A DNA stretch of 64,000 nt, from the NCBI RefSeq assembly GCF_902167145.1, contig NC_050103.1, positions 31,480,284 to 31,544,283 on the forward strand, read 5' to 3'. Origin of the DNA: Zea mays. Lineage: Eukaryota > Streptophyta > Magnoliopsida > Poales > Poaceae. Under the pieces are notes generated by a model, which worked only from the letters and a program-made list of their open reading frames with translations, was not told the origin of the DNA and did not search any database. The position numbers and the translations under genes are program-made. This document shows positions 21,940 to 33,835 of the stretch, in pieces. The stretch's first letter is position 1. Each line of letters begins with the position of its first letter.

Positions 21940-24900
21940 TTACATACCGACTCCTTTGGGCAGAAAGTCGGGGAAGCGAGAGCGTAGAAAATCCTCAGTC
22001 TCCCATGTAGCTTCTACTGCTGAATGGTGACTCCACTGAACCTTGTACATTCTGACCGACCTTGCCCGAGTTGATCTCTCCTTTTGATCTAATACCTTGA
22101 CGGGGTACTCTTGGTAGGACAAGTCTGGTTCTATCTCCATGTCTGGTTCCGGTAGCACTTCAGTGGGTAGACGAACACATTTCCGCAGCTGAGATACATG
22201 GAACACATTATGAACTGCTGACATGTGAGGTGGTAATTCCAATTGGTAGGCTACGGGTCCACAGCTTGCCTTGATCTCATAGGGTCCAATGTAGCGAGGA
22301 GCTAACTTGCCCTTGATCCCGAATCTCTGGACACCCTTGGTGGGTGATACCTTAAGATAGACATGATCTCCCACCTCAAACTGTAGAGGCTTCCGCCTCT
22401 TATCATGATAGCTCCTTTGCCTGGCCTGAGCAGCTTCCAAGTTCTTGGTAATAACCCTGACCTTTGCCTCTGCCTCGAGTACCAAGTCTGGCCCAAAAAT
22501 TTCCCTTTCTCCTGCTTGAGACCAATTTAGTGGGGTCCTACACCTTCTCCCATATAATGCCTCAAAAGGTGCCATCTTCAGACTGGACTGATAGCTATTA
22601 TTGTAAGAAAACTCTGCCAAGGACAGACACTTGTCCCAATCCTTTCCATAGTGTAGTGCACATGCTCGCAACATGTCTTCCAAAATCTGATTCACCCTTT
22701 CTGTCTGGCCATCCGTTTGAGGGTGATATGCCGAGCTTCGGATTACGTGGGTCCCAAGTGATTCTTGCAGTTGCTCCCAAAAGCGTGCCACAAACAGTGC
22801 TCCTCTGTCAGATATGATGGTCTTTGGAATACCATGCAATCTTACTATCTGATCAACATAAATTTCTGCGTACTTCTTTGTCTTGTGGGTGGTGTGCACT
22901 GGTAAGAAATGAGCAGTCTTAGTCAATCTGTCCACAATAACCCAAATAGAATCATGGTGCCTGGATGTATTGGGTAATCCCACTATGAAGTCCATGCAAA
23001 TGTCCTCCCATTTCCAAGATGGTATGAGAAGGGGTTGCAGAGGGCCTGCTGCCTTCAAATGACTAGCTTTGATCCTCTGGCAGGTGTCACACTCGGATAT
23101 GTACTGGGCAATTTCCCTTTTCATTCTAGTCCACCAATATAGAGATCTGAGATCATGGTACATCTTGTTGCTACCAGGGTGCATGGAGAATTTGGAGAGG
23201 TGAGCTTCATCCAGTATCTTCTTTCTAAGCTCAGGGTCCTTGGGAACAACCAATCGATCTCCAAACCATAGAATTCCCTTGCTGTCCTGTCGGAAACACT
23301 TGTATTTTTCTGCCTTTTGCTTGATCATATCTTTGATAACCTGAACACCCTTATCCTCAACCTGTGCCCTGACTATCTATTCTTGCAATGTGGGCTCCAC
23401 CGAGATATAACTTAAGTCACCCGAAGAAACAACTTCCAGGTTCAGCTTGCATAGCTCATCGCACAGGGTGGTGACTCTTGCATCCATGCTCATACAATTG
23501 CATTGGGCCTTTCTGCTCAAAGCATCTGCCACAACATTGGCCTTACCAGGGTGGTAATGCATCTCCAAATCATAGTCCTTGATTAACTCCAACCATCTCC
23601 TTTGCCTCATGTTTAGATCTGCCTGAGTGAAGATGTATTTGAGACTCTTGTGATCAGTGTAGATGTTACAGTGGGCTCCCATCAAGTAGTGTCTCCATAA
23701 CTTTAGAGCATGAACTACAGCTGCCAATTCTAGATCATGTGTAGGGTAGTTCTGCTCATGGGGCCTGAGTGCTCGGGAAGCATAAGCAATGACTCTATTC
23801 TCTTGCATCAAGACACATCCCAATCCTGTACCAGAAGCATCGCAATAAACTTCAAATGGCTTGGTGTTGTCAGGTTGGGCCAGCACTGGGGCTGTTGTCA
23901 AATGCTGCCTCAAGGTATGAAAGGCATCTTCACACTTTTGGCTCCACTCAAATTTGACTCCCTTCTTCAACAGTTCAGTCATTGGTTTGGCAATTCTGGA
24001 GAAATCCAGAATAAATCGTCGATAATACCCTGCCAATCCTAGGAAACTCCGAATTTGCTTCACTGTAGTCGGGGGTTTCCAATCCATTACCTCTTGTACC
24101 TTCTCAGGATCAACTGATATCCCATCCTGAGAAATTGTGTGACCCAAGAATTTAATCTCCTTTAGCCAGAACTCACACTTAGACAACTTAGCATACAACT
24201 GATGGTCACGCAGTCTCTGAAGTACAGTATGCAAATGTTTGGTGTGCTCGGCTTCATTCTTGGAATAAACTAGAATATCATCAATGAAGACGACCACGAA
24301 CTTATCCAACTCTGGCATGAACACTGAGTTCATCAGGTACATAAAATATGCCGGGGCATTGGTCAGCCCAAAAGACATCACCAGAAACTCATACAGTCCA
24401 TATCAGGTTGAGAAGGCCGTCTTGGGAATATCGCTGGCACGGATCTTGATTTGATGGTGTCCTGAGCGAAGGTCTATCTTGGAGAATACCTTGGCTCCTA
24501 CCAACTGATCGAACAGAACATCAATGCGGGGCAGTGGGTATTTGTTCTTGATAGTCACCACATTGAGAGGACGGTAGTCAACACACATCCTCAAACTCTC
24601 ATCCTTTTTCTTCACAAATAATGCTGGACATCCCCATGGTGAAGTGCTTGGACGAATAAACCCCTTGTCCAACAAATCTTGCAATTGCTTTTTCAATTCC
24701 GCCAATTCCGCGGGAGGCATCCTATAGGGTCTCTTGGAGATAGGAGTGGTCCCGGGTTGCAATTCGATGGCGAACTCAATATCTCGGTCACGTGGCATCC
24801 CTGGCAATTCCTCCGGAAAAACATCCGGATAGTCACGGACCACTGGGATCTTTTCCACTGGGGAATTTATCATGACAAAAGCACAAGAACGGGTACAACC

Positions 24901-26343
24901 CTGGTCAGGCAGATATAGTGTAGTTTCACCACAAATTGGCGAGTGCACCTCAATGGCCCTAGCTGCAATATCAATCACAGTCTGATGTTTGGTCAACCAG
25001 TCAGTTCCCAAAATGATATCCACACTATCCAACCCCAAAACAAGGAGGTTGGTTTTAATTATCAGTCTACCAAACTTTATAGGCACATTCTTGTTAATTT
25101 GGTAGGTGGCAACCCTGCCTCCGGGGGTGGAAATTGTGATACCTCCATTGGTGTGGTGAAAAGGTAACTGGCACTTGGCACTGATAAAACTATGCGATGC
25201 ACCAGAATCAAAAAGAATAATAGCAGGATAATTCAAAACTGTAAAGATACCAGTCATGACGGGTGCTCCCTCTGGAATATCAGCCATGGTGGTGAAGTTC
25301 AGCCTGCCCTGCCTCACTTGCACCTTCTGTCTCTTGCCTTGGTTCTGATTGACATTCTGCCCCTGCCTCTATTGGTTCCTGGGGCAATTCTTGGCATAAT
25401 GCCCAGTGTTGCCACATGTGAAGCACCTGTTGTCATTTGCCTGGCGGTACTGCTGCTGCTGATTGCTCCTCTGAGCTGGAAATTCGGTGCGGTTGGGTGC
25501 CTGCTGCTGCTGCTGCTGCGGTCGGATCACCCATCGCCCTTGCTGCTGCTGGGGTCCCCTGCCCTGGGTGTCGGACACAATCCTGAAGCGCTGTGGCTGA
25601 GCTGAGGGTCCTGCCACAGGGGTCTTCCTCTTCTTCTCTGCCTGTCTAGCTGTAATGCAGTCCTCTTGGGAGATAGCCATGTTGACCAACTCATTGTAAC
25701 TGTTGGCCCTGACGGTGTTGAGATGGTCACGGAGCTTAGTGCTGAGCCCCCTCCTGAACCTGTCTCTCTTCTTCTCATCTGTATCTGCATGATATCCCGC
25801 ATACTGGCACAAGTCATTAAAGGCCTGGGCATACTGCAACACTGTCCTGTTGCCCTGAGTGAGTGCCAAAAACTCATTGAGCTTCCTGTCCATGATTCCG
25901 GCGGGTATATGGTGTCCTCTTAAAGTTGCTTTGAACTCCCTCCACTCCACCTCTCGGTCCTCTGGCTGCATAGCAAGAAAATGATCCCACCAAGTCCTTG
26001 CGGGTCCGCGAAGCTGCTGGGTGGCGAACCTGACTTTGGTGACCTCTGAGCAAGCTCCATGGAGTAGTGGGAATTTGGATTCCACCACTCGCAGCCATAC
26101 ATCTGCGTCAAGTGGGTCCTCCGCCCTTGTGAACAATGGAGGCTGGGTGCTGAGGAATTCCTGGTATGTAGCCGCCGCAGGGTGACGCTGATGGTCTCCA
26201 CCACCATAGTGCTGAGGTGGTGGCTGACGCTGAGCCAGCTGTCTCAAGATCTCATTCTGCTGAGCCATGAGCTCCTGCAGAGTGGGAGGCGGTGGCGGTG
26301 GAGGAACGTGCTCATTCTGGCCACGACGCTGCCTCCCGGCCAT
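21940..26343 (-). pseudogene. gag-pol of element T: one frame with three premature stops
   Basis: A single frame of about 1,470 codons runs from the ATG at 26343 to the stop at 21940-21942. Gag holds a proline run, the capsid region and a CCHC knuckle (CFTCGNTGHYAKNC). Pol shows protease with [10 protein letters not shown], reverse transcriptase with the FIDD catalytic motif near 24280, RNase H with [11 protein letters not shown] and [12 protein letters not shown], and integrase with an HHCC region, Asp in MDFIVGLP, Asp in ISDRGALF and Glu in TDGQTERVNQ. A chromodomain follows (VQWSHHSAVEATWETEDF). Stops lie at 25369-25371 (TAG), 24403-24405 (TGA, inside the RT) and 23377-23379 (TAG). No frameshift is present. 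The upstream GTG is not the start: the ATG at 26343 directly follows TTTTTCAG. Confidence 0.93.
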
Positions 26344-26643
26344 CTGAAAAACCACATACTTAACACCTTATTTCCCAGCTCAAGATTTTATCGCGGAGAA
26401 AAAGTTAAAACAACATGATAGACTCCAACTTCAACAAAAGGATTTTAAAAAGGCACAAATTCTTCCTTCCAAATTTAAACCGATGACAGCATCCATCAAC
26501 CAAGCTTTCAAGAGAGTTTAACATGATTACATCAATTTGTCCCAAAATGACTCAACTCTATCTAGCCTAGTACCCCGAGGGTGCAAAAGCTAAGCTAGTT
26601 ACGAGGAGTCCGACCATCCAACTTCTAATCCTATCCTGAAATC
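26344..26643 (-). other. Spacer between extra ORF and gag, with a splice-acceptor-like end
   Basis: 300 bp without an ORF lie between the stop of the extra ORF and the gag ATG. On minus it ends GGTTTTTCAG directly before ATG, a good plant 3' splice site sequence. Confidence 0.5.
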
Positions 26644-27513
26644 CTATTGAGCGAACGAAGCAACACTCGACTCGGGGGAAGGTGGTCTTCCCGAGCCAGC
26701 AGTGTCCACACTGGAGGCAGGCTCATCTCCTCCCTCAATGTCGACGTCCTCGTGGGCCTCCTGGTCCTGGATCTCCTGGTGATGCATGTCCAGGTGCTCG
26801 TTAGCCTCAGCAAGCTGCTGCTGAGTGTTAATGAGCTGATCCTCTAGAACCTCGATGGTGTTCTCCCTGGTGCCCACCAGCTCCTCCAACTCCTGAATAT
26901 CAGTGGATAGCTGCTCCACCTGCAAGTCCTTCTCCACCATTTCTTGAGACAAATCAACCACGAGTTCCTCTCTGTTGTCCAACGTAATCTTTGTTGCCTC
27001 CAGCAGTGCCATCAGATGGGACATCGCCTCACCGCGCATCACCTGCAGACGGTACAGAGCATTCATGCACCGTACGGTCAAGTGCGCAGTCTGTCCTGGG
27101 TAGATGGCCCAGATGTCCTTGGCATGCTCCACCCGATCTTTCCACATTGGGTCGTCTTCCCTCTCAGCGGGGAACAAGCCAATGGGGTGGGTGGCCAGCT
27201 CCAAAGGATGGAATCCGTAGAAAGTAGTCAATCCATGCAGAGCGATCGCCTCGATCGTGTCCTCTGCTCGGTATCCGAAAGACTCGGAGTCCAAAGAGCG
27301 CCAGCCTGGCTGCAGGGGATGAGGCTCCAAGGTCATCCTCACTCTACAGCGAGGCACTCGGTGCTTCTCGAACTGCTGCACCGCGTACTGAGGGGGTGTC
27401 GTGTATCCGGCCCCCTGAAGTACCTCCCACAAAATGCGGGGAAAGCCCTCTCGTGCAAGTCCGTCAGTGTGGGTTAGTGCATTTCCGTCATCGGAGGATC
27501 CGTGGGAAGTCAT
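26644..27513 (-). CDS. Extra ORF upstream of gag (ORF0-like), coiled-coil protein
   Basis: An intact ORF lies between the primer binding site and gag. An ATG at 27552 is possible, but the ATG at 27513 gives 289 residues and directly follows ACACAG, so I prefer it. The N-terminal two thirds (LAREGFPRILWEVLQGAGY, then FYGFHPLELATHP) look globular. Roughly residues 160-255 form heptad-rich coiled coil (VEKDLQVEQLSTDIQELEEL onward), followed by an acidic tail with D-I-E-G-G-D and serine- and proline-rich segments. Some rice gypsy elements (RIRE3 and RIRE8) are described with an ORF0 at this place; homology to those is inferred from position only. Function is unknown. It is intact although gag-pol beside it has three stops. 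Confidence 0.75.
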   Translation of the reverse strand: MTSHGSSDDGNALTHTDGLAREGFPRILWEVLQGAGYTTPPQYAVQQFEKHRVPRCRVRMTLEPHPLQPGWRSLDSESFGYRAEDTIEAIALHGLTTFYGFHPLELATHPIGLFPAEREDDPMWKDRVEHAKDIWAIYPGQTAHLTVRCMNALYRLQVMRGEAMSHLMALLEATKITLDNREELVVDLSQEMVEKDLQVEQLSTDIQELEELVGTRENTIEVLEDQLINTQQQLAEANEHLDMHHQEIQDQEAHEDVDIEGGDEPASSVDTAGSGRPPSPESSVASFAQ

Positions 27514-27920
27514 CTGTGTATGGTTAAGCGTAAGTAAAAGGAAAAGAATCATAAAAGAACAAGAAAAATAACACTCAACTTTTCTTTAGTTAAATGAAAA
27601 GGCACTTGGGACCTAGTTGGTTGTTATCTTATTTTTAAGTCCTTTACTCAGTTATCCATTTGCTTAATTATGAATGCATGCATGCTCGTCCTGAACGGCC
27701 TCACAACAAGATAAAAGGAATAGGGAAGAACTCCCATCCTGTAAATGTGGCCTGTAGGGCCTAGTTACTTAGCCACCTAGCTACCCTTCTATTACCCTAA
27801 GGCTTCACGTCCTAGGTCTATCCTGCTCATCCTACTATCTATCCAACATTGTTTCTATCAAGTTTTACTTTGGAAAAAGGATGGTATTCATGTTTTATTG
27901 ATTCCTCTGTGGTGGTACAA
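27514..27920 (-). other. Untranslated leader of element T between primer site and extra ORF
   Basis: About 400 bp without an ORF. The end nearest the extra ORF is pyrimidine-rich on minus and closes with ACACAG, a possible splice acceptor. Confidence 0.5.
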
Positions 27921-27932
27921 GCTCCGATACCA
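27921..27932 (-). promoter_or_regulatory. Primer binding site of element T (initiator tRNA-Met)
   Basis: On minus, TGGTATCGGAGC lies two bases inside the 5' LTR. It matches the usual TGGTATCAGAGC site at 11 of 12 positions and sets minus-strand DNA priming. Confidence 0.9.
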
Positions 27933-30895
27933 GCTGTGGCGGAACTGCCCGAATTATTCCAACTTAAGTGCCTAAGCCCCGCCTTAGAGGCTAGACCACA
28001 CTTAAATGGGAATAACCCGTCAATCCCTCGGATCTAGTCCGACACGGCCACTGACAGGATCAAGTACCACAATCTCACTCGATGGTGAGTCACAGAGCAA
28101 ATACAATAAAGCATAAAACCATACATGTCAGAGTATTAAATTATTACAGCATCATCATCATCATCGGAGTTTTTGCAAAAGTAACCATCATTGTTCGAAG
28201 TGCAACGGAAATAAACTAACGGTAAATAAATGGAGAGATGGGGAAGCCTGTCCCATCACTCCTCATGCTCCTCCTCAGCCGAGGCAGGGTCCCACTCGAC
28301 AGTCCAACCCGGTGGCAAGATGGACAGCCAAGTCACTCCAGCAACCATTTCTTCCAGAGAACCTGTAAAAAATTATGCCACAAGCAAGGCTGAGTATACT
28401 AATACTCAGCTAGACTTACCCGGTGTGAGGAGTCTACTCCTCTACCTCTAGACATGCAGCTGTTTGGCTGTGGGGTTTGGTTGCCAAAAGCACTAGCTGA
28501 GTTTCTAAATCAAGTTTTTAACTTTGTCAAAATTAAGTGTGACTCTCTTAAGGCTAAAAGTGGACTATCTATTCATACATGGTAGCAAGCATTTTTAGCA
28601 ATCAACATCTTATATCAACTCATCATATTTCCACTTGTTACTCAATGCAGTACAATGGATCAAGCAGTCTCATTAGCTGCGAGAAGCAGACGATTCGAAT
28701 CGAGTTTTTATCCTTGCAAGGTAAACCTAAACACACGACATGTAGGGGCACTCCGTCCCCACACACATCAACCGTCCCCATCGATTCCCTGGCAACAGAT
28801 CAGGGCTCACCGCCTTGGCGTACAATGCCCCACTGACCCCGACTGGCCGTCGTGCAGTGACCGCACTTGTACCCACCATAACCGGAATGGGAGACCTCGT
28901 CTCAGGTCGCGTGAGGGGATATGTCTGCGGGCAGGTTCACTCAGGTACTAGGCTTACCGATTTACCATATTTCTCGGTATGTGTTTAGTACGTTCAAACG
29001 CTTGACACAGGTATCCGCACGTTAATCCTTATTCCATTTTCCATCTCGTAAACAACCAATCCCCATGGATTGTTGTCCACCAACTAGTATCATGATAGTG
29101 TGAAAGTGGGTACAATCAATTTCCTGATCTCGCGCGAGTGCTAGAAAAATCACTCGTCTTCTACCGAGATCCTAATTAAATAAAGCAACTACTCGACCTA
29201 TCATACTAGTATTCATCTCAAAAGGGTTCCTGAGATCATGCAACTAGGGTTTCAAACAATTCCTACACCTAAGTGCACAATCAATCCTACAATCATTAAG
29301 TGAAGTAAAATAGCATAAATAACAGGTTATGCATAAAACCGGGGCTTGCCTTCCAAAGCAGTGGCAGGCAGGTCCTCTGGTGCAGGCTCGGGTGCTGGAT
29401 CTGGGGCTACCTCCTGAGCAGCTCCTTGCTCCGGCACGAGGATGTACTCTCCGTCAGCAAGGTTACAGTCTATCGAAATGCAATGAACATGTATGTCATG
29501 ATTATGCAAGATTTAATAACATTATGCCAAAAAGAACTACGTCAAGAAGTAACTTAGGGTTTCTTAGTCATGCGGGGCTTCCAGTGGGTTAGGCTTATTA
29601 CTCTTTAGGCTTGGGTTTTTAGTGAAGATAACATAGTGGATTGGTATTGCCTTGATACATTTTAGTGGACAGATTATAAAGGTCTTAGGATGACATTGGT
29701 TTGCATTATTCGTTTTCCTTGCTTTAATTTCCATGTAGGGTTTCTAGTGTAGGTTTGAACTACGACAGTGTTTTAATAATTTCCAAAACTTCTGTAAAAA
29801 TTACAGTGGGTTGTCATTTGCTATTCTAGCTTGTTTAAAGAATTTGAGGCTTAAAGTACAAAGGCTAGGCTTTAAACAAAAATAACAATAGTTAGGCAAA
29901 ATGGGCCACTTTACACTACATCTCTTAGTTAGGGGTAGGTTCTGTCCTAAAGGTTATTTTTGCTGGCATCCCATAGTAATAATAGGCTTCTGTGCTAAAA
30001 ATCACAGAAAACTAAGGGGTGGTTACTTAGTTATGATTTTCTTAAGTTTAATGTCAAAAAGGCACTTTCTACTACATTATTATTTGAAAAATGTCAAACA
30101 GCAGATTTCATATTTTTCCTAAGTTCTCATTAATAAAACATTAGTTATCCCAAGGGTGGGGGTGTTTTTACCTTGGGGTTATTTTTGTAGGGTTTTTCTA
30201 AGTTATCCTTAGTTTATTAAAATAAAAGGTATCCTACTTATTTTATACTAAACCAGGGTATGATATATTTTTCCAGTGAACTACATTAAACAAGTATCCT
30301 AACAAAAATAGAGGTGCTCTCTGGTTCATTGTTTAAATTACATTTTCTATTTTTCTTATCCTTAAACATATTATAGAATAAGGGGTAAAAACTAACTTAA
30401 TGAAGTGGACAGAGAGGTTTAACATTTTTATTTGGGTTAGTAGGTAGATACAAACTTCTTAAAATTTTTCTAACCCCAGTCAAATAGTGCAACTAATTTT
30501 GGCCCTATTATTAAGCTTTTGGTCAAAACTATAATTAAATCAGAGCTTTAAAGTTTTCTATAGTACATAGGGGGTTTTATATTTTTCTTAAGTAGGTTAC
30601 ATTATTTAGAGTCTGACAAAATTGGTTTGACCAAATTTGGATGAACTAAACAGAAGTTATGAATTTTCAAAGTTTCTGTCCAATTTAAAAAACAGATTTA
30701 ATAAAGGTTTTCTGGAAAAACAGTTTACACCGAGGTCCCTGGGTTTAAACTAAATCAACCTTTGCAAATCTACCCTCGCGCCACTATTCCCCTGTGTCTC
30801 TGACATTTCACAAAACCCCCTGACCTTCTCTCCCTCTCACCCGCAGTCCTTCCCCTTATGCAAACAGTAACCGCGGGAAAGAAAAGGGTGGCGCG

Positions 30896-30904
30896 GCTTA
30901 CCGG
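30896..30904 (-). promoter_or_regulatory. Possible splice donor in the element T leader
   Basis: On minus the sequence is GCCG then GTAAGC, a close match to a plant 5' splice site. It lies about 520 bases downstream of the TATA box, in the transcribed leader. The same sequence occurs in the 3' LTR near 20305. Pairing with the acceptors before 27513 or 26343 is inference. Confidence 0.4.
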
Positions 30905-31425
30905 CGGCGAGGGAGGTCCGGCGAAGGGTGGGGTTGGCTCGGGGAGACTCTGGCAGTCACGTCGAGGTACGGCTTGACGTCGGGGATGGCCGGAATCGCC
31001 CGGTCCACGCGTGCAGGCGGGTGTCCTCGTCGGCGGCGAGTACACCGGCCAAACCACGGCGAACTAGTTCAATCCGAGGGCATGGTGAGCTTCACGGGGT
31101 AACGTAGCGACTGTGTGCACAAGGAATCGAAGGATGGTGGAGTGGTTTACCCGGTCCACGTACTCCGGCGGGGTTGAGAGCTCCGGCGAGCGTGGACTGG
31201 CCTCTCCGGCGAAGCAAACTCCGATTCCTTGCTCGGGGAGCTTCACGAAGGTGTGCACAGTCTTCTCTGAGAGCTGGACGGAGTTGGGAATGGCTCCACT
31301 GGCCGATCTACGGTGGCAGAGGGATTGGGCGGCCGCGGACACGCTGCGCACGGGCAAACGGCGGCGAGCTAGACTCCGGTGAGGTTTGAGGGTGCGCGGA
31401 AGGGTACAATCAAAGTCTGGGAGGG

Positions 31426-31432
31426 TTTTATA
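31426..31432 (-). promoter_or_regulatory. TATA box of the element T 5' LTR
   Basis: On minus, CCTATAAAACCC precedes a long GC-rich leader. The same box lies in the 3' LTR at 20823-20829. Confidence 0.7.
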
Positions 31433-32293
31433 GGCGCGGGTCATGGCGCTGGCTTGGCTCGGGCGCGGTGCTGGGCGTGCGGGGGCGCGCGCGAGCGTGC
31501 TCTGGCGCGGGCAGAAAGCGTCGAACACGTGGAGGTGTGTTTCTTCCATTGTTCAAACGTCTCCAGAGATCGCAAACGTGCAAATCTTGCCATGAATCCG
31601 GCGCAGACCTCTTCCTGGCACCTAGGGCTATCTCACATGTGTGAGTTCCAATGGAGGATACGCCCTAGATCAGGAGATAGACGGGCGCCAAATCTGGCTT
31701 GTCTCACTGCCCACATTGCGACAAAACTGATGTCAAGAGCTGTCAAACGTCCGAGTCTCAGCTTCCACTTTTTCCAGGGGGTGCCTTAAGTGGTATACCA
31801 CATTTTTGGTATAGAACCTAAGTGGTTTTGGTGCCATCTTCAAGATGAACACGGTTGAACTTTGGATTAGGGTTAGAATTTGACTTAGAGGGAAATAGAG
31901 AGCTCTAGCTCTCCCTCCACTTGGAGATTTGAATTGGGGTTTCTCAAGGGGTCTTTTTGCAATATTTCCCTCCCCTAATTGATGGTTACAAGGTTAGTTA
32001 AGGTTTGGGTAAAAATTACTCATGCTTTGCACACTTGTTCACTCTCTTTCCCTTCTTACCTAGGGTTTTGGGAGATAGGGTTTAAGAGAGGTCTAGGGTT
32101 CTTCTCCCCTCTTATCCAAGGTAGTAAGTGTGCAAGGATTAGAGTAATGCTTTTGGTTACTCAAAATCCTTGGTTAACATCTAGCTTTCCAAGGCCCTCA
32201 TGCTTTTGTCCCTTAAGTTCTTCCACATGTGATTATAGCCTTTAGTATCAAGGTGGGTTCTAACCAAGGTAACACCTGGGGTGTTACAGCGGT

Positions 32294-32835
32294 CAAGAGC
32301 GACTCAAGACTCTCGCATGACTAACTTATGGAACTAAACTTAATCTGTCATATGCATTGCTTTGTGGTATATGTTATTAATTATGATTTCTTATTTTATT
32401 AGGATGGTATCTACTTATACTTAGTAACTGCTAATGAAATTTTAACCATTCTCTTTGGTAAGCCTTACACTTCACATGAGCCCCACTGTAAGTGATCTCA
32501 TGCTCATTATTCCCCACAACTTGTTGAGCGATGAACGTATGTGAGCTCACCCTTGTTGTACTCACATCCCCCCAGTTCAAGGATAGGCACTACAAGATAA
32601 GGAGCATGATGGATGTCGCGTTGAGTTCGTGAGAGGTCTAGGCCATCATCTCCCAATCAACTATGGTTGTTGGATCATCGTCTCCGTATGATGTAATTAT
32701 TTAGTTATTTTGTACAGAACTCCATTATATATTAAAGATGTGACATTAATTTCTGTACCATGGGTCATCGTATGTGTGAGACTTGATCTCAGCACACATT
32801 TGATTCACGCCCAGGTTTGGCCCATAAATCTTGGT
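32294..32835 (+). repeat. Chromovirus LTR remnant hosting element T, right part
   Basis: It continues the sequence broken at 17341 and ends CTTGGTGTGACA, the style of end seen in LTR E (GGGTGTGACA). It contains GAGCTCACCCTTGTTGTACT, a stretch common near the ends of these LTRs. Positions 32425-32805 are inverted-repeat partners of 16752-17125. Confidence 0.7.
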
Positions 32836-32853
32836 GTGACAACATTCACATTA

Positions 32854-33080
32854 TTCAATTGATGCTTGCCCTTCATATATCAAGGCATAAAAGGTATAAA
32901 GGTAGCCTTTGCTAGGCAACCTAGAAAATATATGGAGTTTCTTCAACGATTTCCTCATTAGTGTTTGGGTCCACATTGAAGTAGACGACAATATGTATAG
33001 TTCTGGTTGCGAGTTGGTCCACGGGCCTTGGGGTCTCATTCAAAGCGACATCTAGTGACCCAAAGAATGTTACATCTGAC
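32854..33080 (-). pseudogene. Truncated second copy of the protease-inhibitor-like gene
   Basis: This stretch matches 55266-55505 at roughly 90% by eye, covering the 3' half of the coding region, the stop at 32921-32923 and about 65 bp of 3' UTR. The coding frame is open (DVTFF, then RPVDQLATRTI, ending EETPYIF). The N-terminal half with the SWPELIG motif is absent. Homology stops at about 33080, where the minus strand reads TCTAG then AACAACAACGG, which could be an intron-exon border or a breakpoint. Confidence 0.6.
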
Positions 33081-33084
33081 CGTT

Positions 33085-33185
33085 GTTGTTCTAGACAAGT
33101 TTTCTTATATTTGACCAACTTTATATAAAAACATATCAATATGTGCATGTGTCATAGATTTACTGTAAAAGTATATCCCTAATTA
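33085..33185 (+). repeat. Possible Stowaway-like MITE fragment
   Basis: TATTTGACCAACTTTATATA followed by AAAACATATC resembles the conserved interior of grass Stowaway elements. No terminal inverted repeats or TA duplication were found. Confidence 0.3.
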
Positions 33186-33835
33186 ATATAATATATCCTC
33201 AGTTATGACCAACTTGATCAGCCTCCCTATCACGCTCTCTATCCCTTTTTCTGTAGCCCGATGAACTGTTCATAGCTCCAGCAGGCCCCCTATCCTGAAG
33301 TGCAAAATAGAAGCCACCCCTAGCACTCAATATGCCTATGAGTACTCTCTCATCTCCGCACCTCAACCTTCACTTTCGTCCACTCCAACCGAATCTACTA
33401 CCACCCTAAGGCCGGACCTTCTTCCTCCCCCCACCTATTGTCGAATCCACATGACGCTCCACATCTAAGCCTACCTGCTGCTCAAGGAGGACTAGAGGGA
33501 GTACGTAAATGTCTGCTCCCGCATCAACTGTGTTGCATCCTCCGTCGACCGTTGCCATCGCGTACTCTGCTTCGTGCTCACACATCACACTAGCATCGCG
33601 CGTAGCTCAGGGAAGCTCTACCGGCTTGCCGACTGTGATGCTGCGCTTGATACCAGAGTTTTGGGAGGCTCCTGACATTTTGCGAGGCGTGGCCTATGCA
33701 GATGTTGTAGGTGTTTAGTCCTGACTGCGCACTACTTCAGTATATGGAATATCGAATGAGTTCCATATATCCTCTCAGGAAACCCAATAGCTAGGCCAGC
33801 TCTTCTCCAAAAGATAGGTTATAAACCTCTCATTC
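33186..33835 (+). other. Unassigned moderately GC-rich DNA
   Basis: One 69-codon ORF lies on plus (33509-33718) without recognisable motifs, and a 60-codon ORF on minus. No transposon end is seen. Confidence 0.35.

Larger units (their letters stand above)
17342..32288 (-). mobile_element. Element T: complete chromovirus-type Ty3/gypsy element (Tekay/Del-like), 14,947 bp
   Basis: Two near-identical LTRs (17342-21691 and 27935-32288) bracket a minus-strand internal domain. The perfect 5-bp target duplication GCGGT lies at 17337-17341 and 32289-32293. A primer binding site for initiator tRNA-Met, an extra ORF, gag, pol with a C-terminal chromodomain and a polypurine tract follow in the expected order on the minus strand. 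About 45-50 LTR substitutions counted by eye over 4350 bp give roughly 1.1% divergence. With the grass LTR rate of 1.3e-8 per site per year this is of the order of 0.4 million years. The gag-pol frame carries three stops, so this copy is not autonomous. Confidence 0.95.
27935..32288 (-). repeat. 5' LTR of element T
   Basis: This is the 4354-bp partner of 17342-21691. Visible differences include a 6-bp deletion near 31438, a short replaced stretch near 31296-31311, and several tens of substitutions. It contains the active-orientation TATA box (31426-31432) and a possible splice donor at 30900-30902. Confidence 0.95.
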
